The notes beneath the pieces were generated by a model that worked only from the letters and a program-made list of their open reading frames with translations, was not told where the DNA came from and did not search any database. The translations under genes and the position numbers were made by a program. Shown here in pieces: positions 9,631 to 21,012 of a DNA stretch of 64,000 bases; within the stretch, counting starts at the first letter, position 1; every line of letters starts with the position of its first letter. Source of the stretch: Chrysoporthe austroafricana (taxonomy: Eukaryota; Ascomycota; Sordariomycetes; Diaporthales; Cryphonectriaceae); contig JYIP02000005.1 in the NCBI GenBank assembly GCA_001051155.2, positions 4,092,001 through 4,156,000 on the forward strand. Reading direction: 5' to 3'.

Positions 9631-12470
9631 ATGTCAGCAGCATCGCCAACACCTTTGGGCGCTGGGAGTCATTTCACCTCCCTCGGCCGGAGAACTTCAG
9701 CTCGCCAGGCCCTGCGCAGGCCGGTCTCCCGGCCTCAATTCGGTCGCAGCGAATCCCAGCCATCTGTGCCCAGCGCGCGAGAGATAGCAGCATCCGCTAT
9801 CGAGGGCGCCAAGTCCCAGCCACAACAATATGACGCTATTCACGACAGCTCGGACGACGAGATCCCCGTGCCTATGAAGCTCAGCGCTCTCACCAAGGCT
9901 CTGCTCAACGATGGCGGCGCGTCCGATGTCGCAGCTGCCGCGGCACACCGACAACCTTCGCCGCCTCAACAACAACCCCAGCCAGAGAGCAGGATCATGA
10001 CCCGGAGACGTAGCTACCTTGCCAGGAGCGGCTCGTCTGCCGTCGAGGAGAACCCCGTTCCGGAACCGGAAAGACCCGTCAGGGAAACGAGGCGTCATGT
10101 CAGGGCTGGCAGCGCATCCGTCCCTTCTACGCGACCTAGCTCTCCGCCGCGCGCGAGGGATAGCAGCCCGGCGCCACGCAAGAGGATCGTGCGTCTCAGC
10201 ACTACCCCCGGCGGTGGTCCGGTGTCCAGTGGCGGGCTGAGGCGATCTTTGTCTGCATCTAGCAGGCGGAGGCCTGAAAGTCGAGGTCCCGAGGATGAGC
10301 CGATCCAACAAGTCAACCCACCCGCACCGACTGAGGAGGCAGATGTCAACACGCCTGCCCAGCCTGCGCGCCGGGTCCAAATTGCCATCAGTTCCTCTGC
10401 ACAAAGACAAAAGTCGGCGGGCGGGTCCTCAGGAATGGGATCGAGGCTTTCTGGGTCCGCCTTTCGCAATGATCACGAGGCTCCAGAAGAGCCTCGTACC
10501 GAGTCTCGGCCACAGTCTGCTATGAACCAGAGCAGTGTCTCGAAGTTTGGAGGCAGCGTCAGAGCCCGAGAGGACCCGAACGTCCAGGGCTCGATGCGCG
10601 TCAAGCGGCTCGGCAAGGTACCAGGAAGCTTCCTGAGCGGACCTGCTCGCCGCGGTAGGAGACGCGAGAGTGAAGAGGACAGGCTGGCCAGAGAAATTGG
10701 CGACGGCGAAATGCTCGACCAACAGCTGCACGAAGAAGGCCAGGTCGAGGCAGAGCCAGTACCATCGTACCGCGACTTCGCCGCCTCAGGCAGTCCTGTT
10801 AGTAGCAAGGAGCTAAGGGCCGGCAGTCGTAGACAGTCTTACGCAGACCTCAGAGCCCCTTCGCGGATGGAGACCCACAAGGACGAGTTCGATACAGCTC
10901 ATGAGGAGCCCGTCCAACCACGACCTGAAATCCCATCAGCGCACGATCAGGAGAACGAGGTGCCGATTGCGTCAGCGTTCCAGAGGCGCAAGCCTTCGTT
11001 CAGTAACCTTGACAAGGATCAAGAAAAGAAACTCCTGCGGTCACCGAGCCTCATCGAGATCGGTTCTCGGCCTGTACAGCGTGCCGTTTCACCGGAGCGC
11101 CCCATTCTAGCAACCATTAGCCAGAACGTCCAAAAGACTCCTCACGTCGTCATTCCAATCCAGCAGCGACCTGCTCCGCCGCCTCCCCCAAAAATGAGTG
11201 TGCTGGACGCTGCTACTGCCACGGCAGGCGCTGCTACCACCTCTCAAGCCAACAAGAAGAAGAGCGTGATCCTCAAGGTGAACGGGAGGTCGTACCAGAG
11301 GGTGGACTGTATTGGCCGGGGTGGCAGCGCAAAGGTGTACCGAGTGACGGCGGAGAACGGGAAGATGTTTGCCCTCAAACGGGTCAACATCGAAAATGCC
11401 GACGAGAACACGGTCAAGGGCTACAAGGGAGAGATCAATCTCCTACAGAAACTGTCGAATGTGGAGCGTGTCATACAGCTGTATGATTTTGAGCTTAACG
11501 AGGAGAAGCATATGCTTAGTCTGGTGAGTCCTCCTACCTAGATCCTCAAGACCCCAGATAGCCGAGTTTTCACTGACTGAACGAAAATACGAAGCTCATG
11601 GAGATGGGAGAATTGGATCTCAACACGCTGTTGAGAGTCCGGCAGAACCCCGAAGGATCTAAACTCGACCCCGTCTTCATCCGCTTCTACTGGAAAGAAA
11701 TGCTCGAATGCCTGGCTGCTGTCCATGCCCATGACATCGTGCACAGCGATCTCAAGCCGGCCAACTTCGTTGTTGTGCAAGGCCGGCTGAAGCTCATTGA
11801 TTTCGGGATCGCGAACGCCATTCAAACCGACGAGACCGTCAATGTCCATCGCGAGACCCAGATCGGTACGCCAAACTACATGTCACCTGAAAGCTTGATG
11901 GACTCGAACCACTATGCTTTCACATCTGCCCACGGCGGCAGGTCCTTAAACCCTGGGTCCAGAGGCCCTAAATTGATGAAGCTTGGCAAGCCTAGCGACG
12001 TGTGGTCCCTGGGATGTATCCTGTACCAGATGGTCTATGGCAACCCGCCCTTTGGTCACATTCAGAACCAGATGGCCCGGTGCCAGGCCATCATCAACTG
12101 GAACCACAAGGTCGAATTTCCGGAGAGGGGCCTAGGGGGCGTCCGGGTTCCGCCCTCGCTCATGCGTACCATGAAGCGTTGTCTCAACCGTGAACAGCAT
12201 GCACGGCCCACATGCGCAGAACTTTTGTCCGAGAACGATCCATTCCTGTATCCTATGGAGTATGCTGTCGACATCCCGGGAATGGAGGACTCGCTACCGG
12301 TGACGGAGGAGCTTCTCGGAAGGATTATCCAGAGCGTAGTTACGCGGTGCCGTGAACGGTTGCCCACAGACGGCGAGGCTATGTCCGCATGGCCTACAGC
12401 ATACTGGACCAGTGTCAAGAAGGCCATCGCTGCGAAGGAGGGTGGAGGTGTTACTACGGCGGGCAGGTGA
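9631..12470 (+). CDS. MPS1: Dual-specificity spindle-checkpoint kinase Mps1 (TTK family)
   Basis: Two exons, 9631–11523 and 11595–12470, with a 71-nt intron, coding for 922 residues. Residues 1 to about 540 are a low-complexity, basic and Ser/Pro-rich tail. The kinase domain starts near 545: the glycine loop GRGGSAKVY is at about 562–570, the catalytic lysine at about 583 (FALKRV), the catalytic loop HSDLKPANF with its Asp near 683, DFGIAN near 700, the activation segment GTPNYMSPES, and WSLGCILYQMVYGNPPF. HSDLKPANF rather than HRDLKPEN is characteristic of Mps1/TTK. Mps1 phosphorylates kinetochore Knl1 to recruit checkpoint proteins and is also needed for spindle-pole duplication in yeast. 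All catalytic residues are present. The intron splits the hinge between LSL and LMEMGE. Confidence 0.95.
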
Positions 12471-13519
<1,049 letters not shown>

Positions 13520-14266
13520 CTACTCATCCACCTCAGCCGGGCTTTTGATCCGCAGCTCGCTGATCCGCAACACCGTGTACCGATGCTTGCTCTTGACCAT
13601 GCGGACCCTCCTGTTCCTCCGCTTCGTCTTCTCCTTGATCCTCATCGGCTCGCTGTCGACGCCGACTACGGTAGCGCGGCACTCAAACAGCCTCTCATCG
13701 ATGTAGGCGACCTCGTTCGAGCCAGGCTTCCGTGCAGTCGGGTTGCCAGGACGCAGGGTGAAGTCGCGAGACCCGAGCACCGACGCGCGGTTCAGGCGCA
13801 GGACGTCACCAGGGGAGACGCCGGGCATCAGGAAGGGCAGGCGGACGGAGTCGCCGGGTGTCACGAGGTATGGACGCCCGTTGATGTGGACCGTGATGTA
13901 GTGGGCGGGCTGGGAGCGCAGGAGGGGGAGGAGCTGCCTGACGGACTCCGGGATGGGCCCCGTGGGTGGGGGGGACGGCTCGGACGGTGCCGTCCTCGAC
14001 GTCGGGCGTGGTTTTGATGGTGATGCTGCTGCTGCTGCTGAGGCTGCCGCCGTCTTGGCGTGGATGGCCGCCGAGGTCTGCTGCGACCGGGAGGACTTGA
14101 GGGATGGGGGCGGCGGCGGTTGTGCGGACGCCGTCGTGACGGTCTCGACGCTGGCCGGCGAGGTTGAGGAGATCCACCGGGCGCGAATGGGGAGCAGGAA
14201 GGTCGGGGGCAGCCGCGTCACGGGGCTGCGGAGCTCCAGCGCGGAGCGCAGGAGGGATCTGCTCAT
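13520..14266 (-). CDS. Mitochondrial large-subunit ribosomal protein bL21m
   Basis: Single exon, 248 residues. The start at 14266 gives MSRSLLRSALELRSPVTRL, a basic, hydroxylated, arginine-rich N-terminus typical of a mitochondrial presequence (RARWISST near residue 30). A linker of Ala, Ser and Pro follows. The C-terminal half matches bL21: YITVHINGRPYLVTPGDSV, LPFLMPGVSPGDVLRLNRAS, the GSRDFTLRPG turn and the basic end IKEKTKRRNRRVRMVKSKHRYTVLRISEL. bL21 sits on the back of the large subunit and contacts 23S-type rRNA; the yeast counterpart is Mrpl49. The frame stays open upstream to 14839, but the presequence supports this Met. It is convergent with MPS1. Confidence 0.88.
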   Translation of the reverse strand: MSRSLLRSALELRSPVTRLPPTFLLPIRARWISSTSPASVETVTTASAQPPPPPSLKSSRSQQTSAAIHAKTAAASAAAAASPSKPRPTSRTAPSEPSPPPTGPIPESVRQLLPLLRSQPAHYITVHINGRPYLVTPGDSVRLPFLMPGVSPGDVLRLNRASVLGSRDFTLRPGNPTARKPGSNEVAYIDERLFECRATVVGVDSEPMRIKEKTKRRNRRVRMVKSKHRYTVLRISELRIKSPAEVDE

Positions 14267-14961
14267 CGTGAAAGGGAGGTCGGCGCGGCGGGCTGCTGCT
14301 GCTGCTGCTCGGCTTGTCGTGACGGCTCCGAGAAAAAGAGGCTGCTCGCGGCTGACCCTGGAAGCTCTCGAAGATTTCGGCGCCGCGGCTGGCACCAGGT
14401 TGGCCTGTGCGCGACAGACCCTAACCCTCCCGACTACAGCCTGAGGCCCTGGCACGGCGCTGGACCCCAGGCAGTCCTCTCCCACCTCACGTCTGCGCCA
14501 ATCTTCAAGGTGCTGTTCTTCAATAAGTCTTGCCTCGCACAGCCTGCTCCTCTCACATCTATGTCTCTCGTGCGCCCCGCTGAGAAGAGTGGAGATATGA
14601 TCGAAGGGGAATAGCCCCCTCCGTTGATGGCATTGCCTTGCTCTCGCGCTAAGGCATCGAATGCCAGGCAAGACGTTGGCGGCCAAATATGAAATGCAAC
14701 TAAGACCAAACATGTTGTTTCCGAACAAACGAAGCTCATCTTTGGTGATATACCATGTCGAGAATTTCAGGTACGTCGTAGCCCAGACATGACCTCGAGC
14801 CGTGTTCGGGCCAGCGCCGCTTGGGGGTTTGTAGTACAATACAGGAGTATGGTTGGTATACTTCCGACCACTTTAACAACAAAAATGGTCTGGTCATGCG
14901 TTGCTTCCACGACGTGCTGCTCATGGACAGGCATCTCGTCGCACAGGCCATAGACCTCGGC
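14267..14961. other. Intergenic region upstream of bL21m
   Basis: About 0.7 kb between the start of bL21m and the stop of the Pmp3-like gene on the same strand. It must hold the bL21m promoter. A CTG/CAG-type triplet run occurs at about 14296–14312. Open frames here are shadows of the neighbouring genes. Confidence 0.45.
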
Positions 14962-15666
14962 TCACCAGCTGGCACGCCCGTCCACCACGGAGCTCTGCCT
15001 CCTGCTCGCGCGCCTGGCCGCAGCCGTCGGCGGGCCCCTCCTGCTGGCGACCCCGCTGCTCTGCGCACTCCATCGACTGCCGCCGCCGCCACTACTTGAT
15101 GGGCTCGACGGGCTGGCCCGGCTGCTTCTCTTAGAGCTCCGCTTACGCATCAGCTTGTCCTCCTTAGCCCTCTGCTCCGTCTTCCACAACTGCCTCACCT
15201 TCTCGTCGCTGGCGTCGCCATTGATGACCTTCTTGCTGTAGATGAAGGCCTTGGGCCCGCCAGGATACCTACCCTTCTTCACCTTGCGCCTCCGCGAGAA
15301 ATACGTCCACGTCACGTAGAACCCGTGGACGTGGCCCGGGATGACGCCGCATAGGAACCTGTTCGGCTGTCAGGAGGCCGCGTGACTTGTTTCTCTTTTG
15401 CGAGAAAAGAATGGGGAGCAGAGGTTCGTCTGGAACCATCCTGGGGGCCTCTGACTCTACCACGCTTCTAGTCAGAGTTATGCTACCTCCACGAGACGTA
15501 CCAGAGCGTGTTGATCAGACAGTCCATGCCAACCCCTGCTACGAGCATCACGGATAGTGGCGGTACTGAAGCATCGTCAGCCTGTAGCCGTGCGACGACA
15601 GAAGAGGAGCACATTACAGAAAATGTTAATGCATGTCAACGTAATGCGCTCCAGGAACAAGCCCAT
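14962..15666 (-). CDS. Pmp3-family membrane proteolipid with a long basic C-terminal tail
   Basis: Three exons, 15618–15666, 15502–15565 and 14962–15358, with introns of 52 and 143 nt, give 169 residues. The first about 55 residues carry the Pmp3/UPF0057 signature of two short transmembrane helices: ITLTCINIFLPPLSVMLVAG, then a polar turn, then CLINTLWFLCGVIPGHVHGF. The family motifs PPL and IPGHxH are present. Pmp3 proteins are plasma-membrane proteolipids linked to ion homeostasis and stress. After the helices come a basic patch (SRRRKVKKGRYPGG, KAFIYSKKV) and a Lys/Arg/Ser/Gly-rich tail, so the protein is about three times the classical length. Exon 1 was set by splice phase; the frame is also open upstream, so a longer N-terminus cannot be excluded. 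Confidence 0.75.
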
Positions 15667-16300
15667 CTTGAACAGCTTCCAGTGATCGCCAGTGGCTGTT
15701 GCGTGACGAGATAACACGCCCACAGGTTCAACAATTATGCGGAACCGGTCCCGTTCAAATGAAGCGTGCCATGTCACAGGCCCGGAGGCAGTAATGTACG
15801 GAGTATTGGAACTTGAAAATGGGCTGGCGACATTGAAAACAGAGTGGAATCGCAGGCGCAAACAATAGGAATGGTATCCTGTAGGTGGATGTGAAGGCAG
15901 CACAAATTACCAAGGTACTATGACCATAGCCCAGACAGAGTAGCGCGACAAATATCTCCAACCGCGGAGCGGACCGCGCGTGACGGGTGCCTCTTTGGGC
16001 CCCAGAAGAGATATCGAAGAGAACTTGGAAACTTGGACATGTCTCTGGGCACCCCTTATTTCCAGGTATTATGACGACGGGCTGCGACGCCATCTCCCAA
16101 GCAGGCGCATGTTCACTGGGATGCAGCTGCGTGGGTGACGTCACTCGGCATCCTGGGCTTCAACGTTTGCGTCGGAGAATTGAATTTATTTCTCTGATTA
16201 CAAGGAAAGTAGGGCCATGGCATATCTCATCAGTTGTCGAGACCAGTCCGTTTTGGAAATTTCTCCGTATATGCTTGTGATACAGCAGCTATATGCTCCC
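15667..16300. other. Intergenic region between the Pmp3-like and lipocalin-like genes
   Basis: About 0.63 kb on the 5' side of the Pmp3-like gene and the 3' side of the lipocalin-like gene, both on the minus strand. No additional gene, repeat or RNA is seen. Confidence 0.45.
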
Positions 16301-17147
16301 TCAAGTGTATAGGCACCCAGACTGGCTGTCCGTCACGATCAGGGCCTCGTCTGAACCCAGGGCTATTGCACGCGCGACTAGAGTCTACATCCAGCTGGTC
16401 AGCATGCTTGCTCCCTTTTTCTGGATGATGTGGTGCTTGGAACTCACGTCAATCTCGGCCGTAGTCAGGTTCTGCTCGCGGCTGAGGACGAACAACGTCG
16501 AGAAGTCCGGCGACTGCACGATGGCGTAGTCATCCTCAACGTACTCTGTCGAGACGGGGCAAAGACGAAGAGAGATTAGCAAGCTGAGCTCTTCCGGGCC
16601 CGTCCTCTCAAAGCTATACAAAGATGGCTTCTGCGGTTACTCACCCTGAACGATGTAGTTAGGCCCGGGGCAGACGTCACCGAATCCCTCGAGTGTCACG
16701 ACGAAGACACCAGCGTCGCCGTATGCCGTGTCCGCGGCGGTCGCCGTCCCCTCGATGCTGATGGGCAGACCCAGCTCCTGGCAGGTATTCACGACGTGGA
16801 CGATCCCGTTAGCGTTCAGCGTGTAGTTGGCCGTGATGCATTTACAGCCGGCGTCGAAGATGGCAGTGTAGCCCGCGACCTGGTACCAGACGCCTAGGTA
16901 AGTGTCGATGTCGAAGGACGAGTCGGAGACGGGGTAGAAGCACTCGCTGGGCCAGCAGGTCAGCAAGTCTGCCCGTGTACAGCAGCGATGATGAAAGCTG
17001 CGTGAGGAAAAGGTCGAGATTTCACCCGTCCCAGTTCGCCGAGACGACGTTTGTCCCGTTGGAATTGGTGGCTCTGGGGAATACAGACGATGCCGAAGCG
17101 GCCGCAGTCAGCGACAGGAGGGAAGCGAGGGTGGACGCGGAACGCAT
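16301..17147 (-). CDS. Secreted lipocalin-like protein
   Basis: Four exons: 17026–17147, 16645–16946, 16448–16545 and 16301–16384, coding for 201 residues. The N-terminus MRSASTLASLLSLTAAASAS is a clear signal peptide. The mature part has the lipocalin signature FDIDTYLGVWYQVAGYTAIF (the G-x-W-Y motif), a Cys-rich strand (AGCKCITANYTLNANGIVHV), a Blc-like run (YVEDDYAIVQSPDFSTLFVL) and the end DTLVARAIALGSDEALIVTD, finishing SGCLYT. Bacterial Blc and eukaryotic ApoD relatives bind small hydrophobic ligands; here the ligand is unknown. Two acceptors compete for the first intron. The one ending at 16947 (79-nt intron) keeps the frame and gives NWDGECFYPV; the one 22 nt earlier breaks the frame. 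The last exon was placed by the conserved C-terminus. Confidence 0.8.
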
Positions 17148-18045
17148 TTTCAGTCACGAGGCAGCGAAATTAACGGCTTGATGCTTGTCTGAGAGGATGA
17201 TGGTGGTGATGATGGCTGTGCAGGTGTCTCTAACGCCTCAAGACCACCGTCGCATCCTCTCTTCTTATGCTCCTGTGGACCAGCTCCCGAAGCCATCAGC
17301 GCAACAGGCTTATGAACATCCTTAGACTTTCTTCAACGCTTCGCATTCGCTTCGACACACCTCGTAGTCCCGCGGCGCTGGTGTTCAGGTGAAATCGTAA
17401 GCCATGCCAGCGATCCAGCGCGACCTTCCCTTTCAATCCTTCTCGCTGCCGCGGTAAGGGCCTGATCCGGTATACAGCGCGTGAGGATATGATATCTATG
17501 CCCGCTGCACCGCGAGGACTATGTCATGACGATGGGATTCTATCTACGCATCAACGATCACGGTGGTGATCGCTCGATCTCTGGTTCATCGATCTCGGGC
17601 GCGATGGGGGATGAGCCCCACCGCACCGAGGTCTTTAGCTGGGCTGGTCGGCTACGGACGGAGACGGTGACACTTTGGGCAGGTGGTGTTGCCGACAATG
17701 TTACAGGAAGCCCGACAAAAGCAAGAATCCCATGCTCGTTGCGAATTACCATCACGATTCTTGTTTCATGCTCGGAATGGCAGGACCCGAAAACCAGGAC
17801 TGAACAACGTCGCTGTCGTCAGCCACAATACTTTGCGCGAAGCATGCGACAGTCGCGACAGCTGACTTCGATGCTCCACGTATGGTAAAGAGAGTAGGCA
17901 AATTCGGTTGTGCTCCTAGGGTATTTCTGTACGCCTCAACTATACCTAGCAATGCAATTCTATATTCTGGTGCTGGCACCCAAGTTCGCACCCTCATAGC
18001 TGAAGCGCCGTCTAGGTTGCAGATGAGTACAGCAACGCGGTCAAT
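17148..18045. other. Intergenic region between the lipocalin-like gene and APC2
   Basis: About 0.9 kb upstream of the lipocalin-like start and downstream of APC2. No gene, repeat or RNA is supported; it must contain the lipocalin promoter and the APC2 3' UTR. Confidence 0.45.
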
Positions 18046-21012
18046 TCACTTCTTTGCCAGCTTGTATTTGCCGCCCACGAGCTCCAGCTCCCCCGATTCT
18101 ATCTTCTCCTCCAAGAACTCTTGCAGCTCTTGGTCACTCCAGGAGAAGCCATCAGCAATCAACATCCTCATCATCGAGGCCATCTGGGCGAGCGGCACCA
18201 TAGGCATCGAGTTTGTTAGCATGCCTACGATGAATTGCCAATACATGGCTCTCCTCTCGTTCTCCTTGGCGTCCATCGCACTGGTGGTGCCGGCTCGCTT
18301 CACCCCAGAAGGCTTTGGTGGCATCCCAGGCAGCTGGTGTTCCCCTTCCAGCGCTGCCGGTGCTGACGTAGAAGGATGAAGTTCGGGCCTGGTCAATGGC
18401 GAGTCCTTCCGTTCCAGCACGACATAGGTATCAGATGAGGTGGGAACGCGGGTGAGAATGCCTTCCAGTTCCCAGGTCTCAAGCGCTTGTAGCACCAACT
18501 CCTCGTCCATCTGGAGCGCCTCCTGGAGCTCCTGAACGGTCCGACGCGCAGGGCTGCTGACGCCACCCTCTACATTCTCATCGTACTGGAACGCATATAT
18601 GACAGCGGCCTCAAAGGTCTTGCACTCGACGTTGATAGTGCGGTCCTCGAGTTCCAGTTCAACTGTGGCCTGGCCAAGCTGATGCAGCCAGGTGAGTTTG
18701 CGGGCAGACTTGAGGCGTTCGTAGCCTGATTCGTACTTCTTTTGCTGGTGCGCCACGGGTGGCGGCAAATTGAAGGTCTCCTGTACGATGTTAGGCCAAT
18801 ACAGGCGAGACAGAATACGAGCCTGGTATGGCACTTGGCCTTGCTCCTCCTCGTCTAGATCTAGTTGTTTGCCCATTTCCATGTACTCAGGCGGTATGGC
18901 TGGCGTTCCAAAGGTCTTTGGAGGCTGTGGTGGCTGACCCAGCTCAACTCTACGAATGTGTGTGTCAACTCTTCGCGAGTCGTAAATGTCCTTGATCATC
19001 ACCTCACAATTCTGCAATGCTGATTCACTGAAACGCTTCTGCAGGAGGTCTAGGACTTTCTGTTCCTGTGCGAAGTCCGTTTGGTTGGACAGGAGGTGCT
19101 CAGAAATGATGTTCTGGAACTCCTTGATGAAGGCTTCTTCGGACCCGAGCGTGTTGATGAGTGTGCCGATGACGTCCTCAGACTTGGGGCGTTTGTAATT
19201 GAGACCTGCGTCCACAGGATCTGGGACCCAGCTCATATCGTCCCAGTCGAGGTCGTCGTCGTCAACGTCTATTCCCTGCTGCTGCTCTGGGTTGTTGAGC
19301 AGGACGGCAAGCTCAACCAGTTTTTCACTTCCACCAGCAGAGGACGAGGATGCTTTCCCTGCCTCCTCTACCTCCTCTGGACTTGCGAGCAATCCTGTGA
19401 CCACAATACGGACAGCATCTTCTCGCTGAACGAGGTAGAATTGGAGTGAAGGAACCACACGACTCAGGAGGACCTTGGAGTGGTCAAGTGCATGGAACGT
19501 ACGGATCATCCAGATATAAACCCGCAATATGTCTAGCGTGGACCGTGCTGGGTGCAGTAGACGCTTCTGTAGCGCTGCCGAAAAGGACTCTGTCAGTTGC
19601 CATCGGCGTTGCGGGGTCGTGATGCTGGCCTTGAGATCATCGAGTGCCCCCTTGCTTGCCGGCCACTCTAGGACGATATCAAAGAGCTCCGAGGTCCTCA
19701 ATGCAGCGATACGTCCGATCCCTATCTCTTTCCACTGGTGGACGTCAGACAGAGATACAATCTTCGGCTTGGCGCTCTTCTTGTCAACACGACTGAGCAC
19801 CTCCAACGCCAGACGGGCGAATGAATTCTCTATCCAATCGCAGAGTGACGCAATGCACCATGAAGCACTCATAGGCTTGGCAGCCTCCCTATGTAACCCA
19901 CGGCCGCCCCCAGGTTTTGACGGTGTTCTCCAGACCCGGGCGTAGGATTGATGGACGTACTCTGTCATCTTCCGATCCATGATCTCGGCAAACAACACCT
20001 GAAAGCTTTCGCCAGCCATGCCGACCTGGTTCAGTGCGTCGACAATTCGAAAAAGACACTCTCGCATGTCCTTACTGTCGGTGCCGCTGGACTTGGACAG
20101 CTCACGAGCAGGTTGGTTCTTCTTTGCCTTGGGCATCTGGAGGGCAGGTTCTATGAGAGGCTCAAAGACTGCATGCATGACTGGCACCATTGGAGTTGTA
20201 GCACCGGCGACTAGAGCATGTAGATCGCGCGTATATTGGGCCATGACAGCATCTGACGTGGCGTTTGGATCCCCTGAGCAGCCGTGCCGCTCAATAGCCC
20301 TAAGAACCGGAGACAGGCGGGAGAAGTAGGCTCGAAAAGTCGACTCCAAATGTTGCACAGTCCTCTGAATTGCAGCCATTGGGACACTCGGGACACTATC
20401 CACGACTTCCTCGTTCTCATCCCCGCCATAGCGAGAAACCTGCCGAGGAATCGCAGCCAGGTAGCGATATTCATGGTCGATGAAGTGCGCCCTCACCTGT
20501 TGATTGTGCCAGGCCAGTATGTTGTAGGGGTTGCCAGTCCCATGGTCCAGTTGGCTAGCTTGAAGGACCACTCGAAGCGCAGTATTGAGTTCATCCTCCT
20601 GGGTCTGGGAGGCGAAATGGAGTTCGGGAGGTGGTGTCCCGTCAGGCTGTGGCACTGTCGCATCCGAGAATAGATCTAGCGTCGAAGTGACGGTTCTCCA
20701 GGCACTGGCTAGCTGGCCTGTCTCATCTTCAGCAGATGATAGCGTATCCCTGCCGCTATTCTGGGCGAAGATTGGCTGTGACAGTTGAGACGCGGACCAG
20801 AAGGAAGCCGTCACAGTGGAGGGATGGGCGGATGCGTCGGCAGACTGGTGTCCCAGAATATAACCCTGGTGGCCGGGCGTTGTAGACAGAGACTGAGTCG
20901 ACTGTGACTGCGGCGTTGAAGCTGAAAGTGGGCTGTCTGTCGGGAAGACGGAGTGGAACACACGGCGTCGCTTCGCCCTCCACTGAGACGTCGGGGCCAC
21001 CGCGGCGGCCAT
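18046..21012 (-). CDS. APC2: Anaphase-promoting complex subunit 2 (cullin-like Apc2)
   Basis: Single exon of 988 residues. The start at 21012 gives MAAAVAPTSQWRAKRRRVFH; an in-phase ATG 60 nt upstream would add a less likely extension. The N-terminal half is a set of helical repeats. From about residue 590 the cullin homology region is clear: GTLINTLGSEEAFIKEFQNI, then LQNCEVMIKDIYDSRRV, LSRLYWPNIV, LTWLHQLGQATVELEL, and the block that resembles the Rbx-binding sheet. The last about 70 residues form the winged-helix WHB (MASMMRMLIADGFSWSDQEL, ending VGGKYKLAKK). Apc2 with RING subunit Apc11 forms the catalytic core of the APC/C, the ubiquitin ligase that drives anaphase and mitotic exit. The length agrees with fungal Apc2. 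It marks the left edge of the gene-poor island. Confidence 0.93.
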   Translation of the reverse strand: MAAAVAPTSQWRAKRRRVFHSVFPTDSPLSASTPQSQSTQSLSTTPGHQGYILGHQSADASAHPSTVTASFWSASQLSQPIFAQNSGRDTLSSAEDETGQLASAWRTVTSTLDLFSDATVPQPDGTPPPELHFASQTQEDELNTALRVVLQASQLDHGTGNPYNILAWHNQQVRAHFIDHEYRYLAAIPRQVSRYGGDENEEVVDSVPSVPMAAIQRTVQHLESTFRAYFSRLSPVLRAIERHGCSGDPNATSDAVMAQYTRDLHALVAGATTPMVPVMHAVFEPLIEPALQMPKAKKNQPARELSKSSGTDSKDMRECLFRIVDALNQVGMAGESFQVLFAEIMDRKMTEYVHQSYARVWRTPSKPGGGRGLHREAAKPMSASWCIASLCDWIENSFARLALEVLSRVDKKSAKPKIVSLSDVHQWKEIGIGRIAALRTSELFDIVLEWPASKGALDDLKASITTPQRRWQLTESFSAALQKRLLHPARSTLDILRVYIWMIRTFHALDHSKVLLSRVVPSLQFYLVQREDAVRIVVTGLLASPEEVEEAGKASSSSAGGSEKLVELAVLLNNPEQQQGIDVDDDDLDWDDMSWVPDPVDAGLNYKRPKSEDVIGTLINTLGSEEAFIKEFQNIISEHLLSNQTDFAQEQKVLDLLQKRFSESALQNCEVMIKDIYDSRRVDTHIRRVELGQPPQPPKTFGTPAIPPEYMEMGKQLDLDEEEQGQVPYQARILSRLYWPNIVQETFNLPPPVAHQQKKYESGYERLKSARKLTWLHQLGQATVELELEDRTINVECKTFEAAVIYAFQYDENVEGGVSSPARRTVQELQEALQMDEELVLQALETWELEGILTRVPTSSDTYVVLERKDSPLTRPELHPSTSAPAALEGEHQLPGMPPKPSGVKRAGTTSAMDAKENERRAMYWQFIVGMLTNSMPMVPLAQMASMMRMLIADGFSWSDQELQEFLEEKIESGELELVGGKYKLAKK

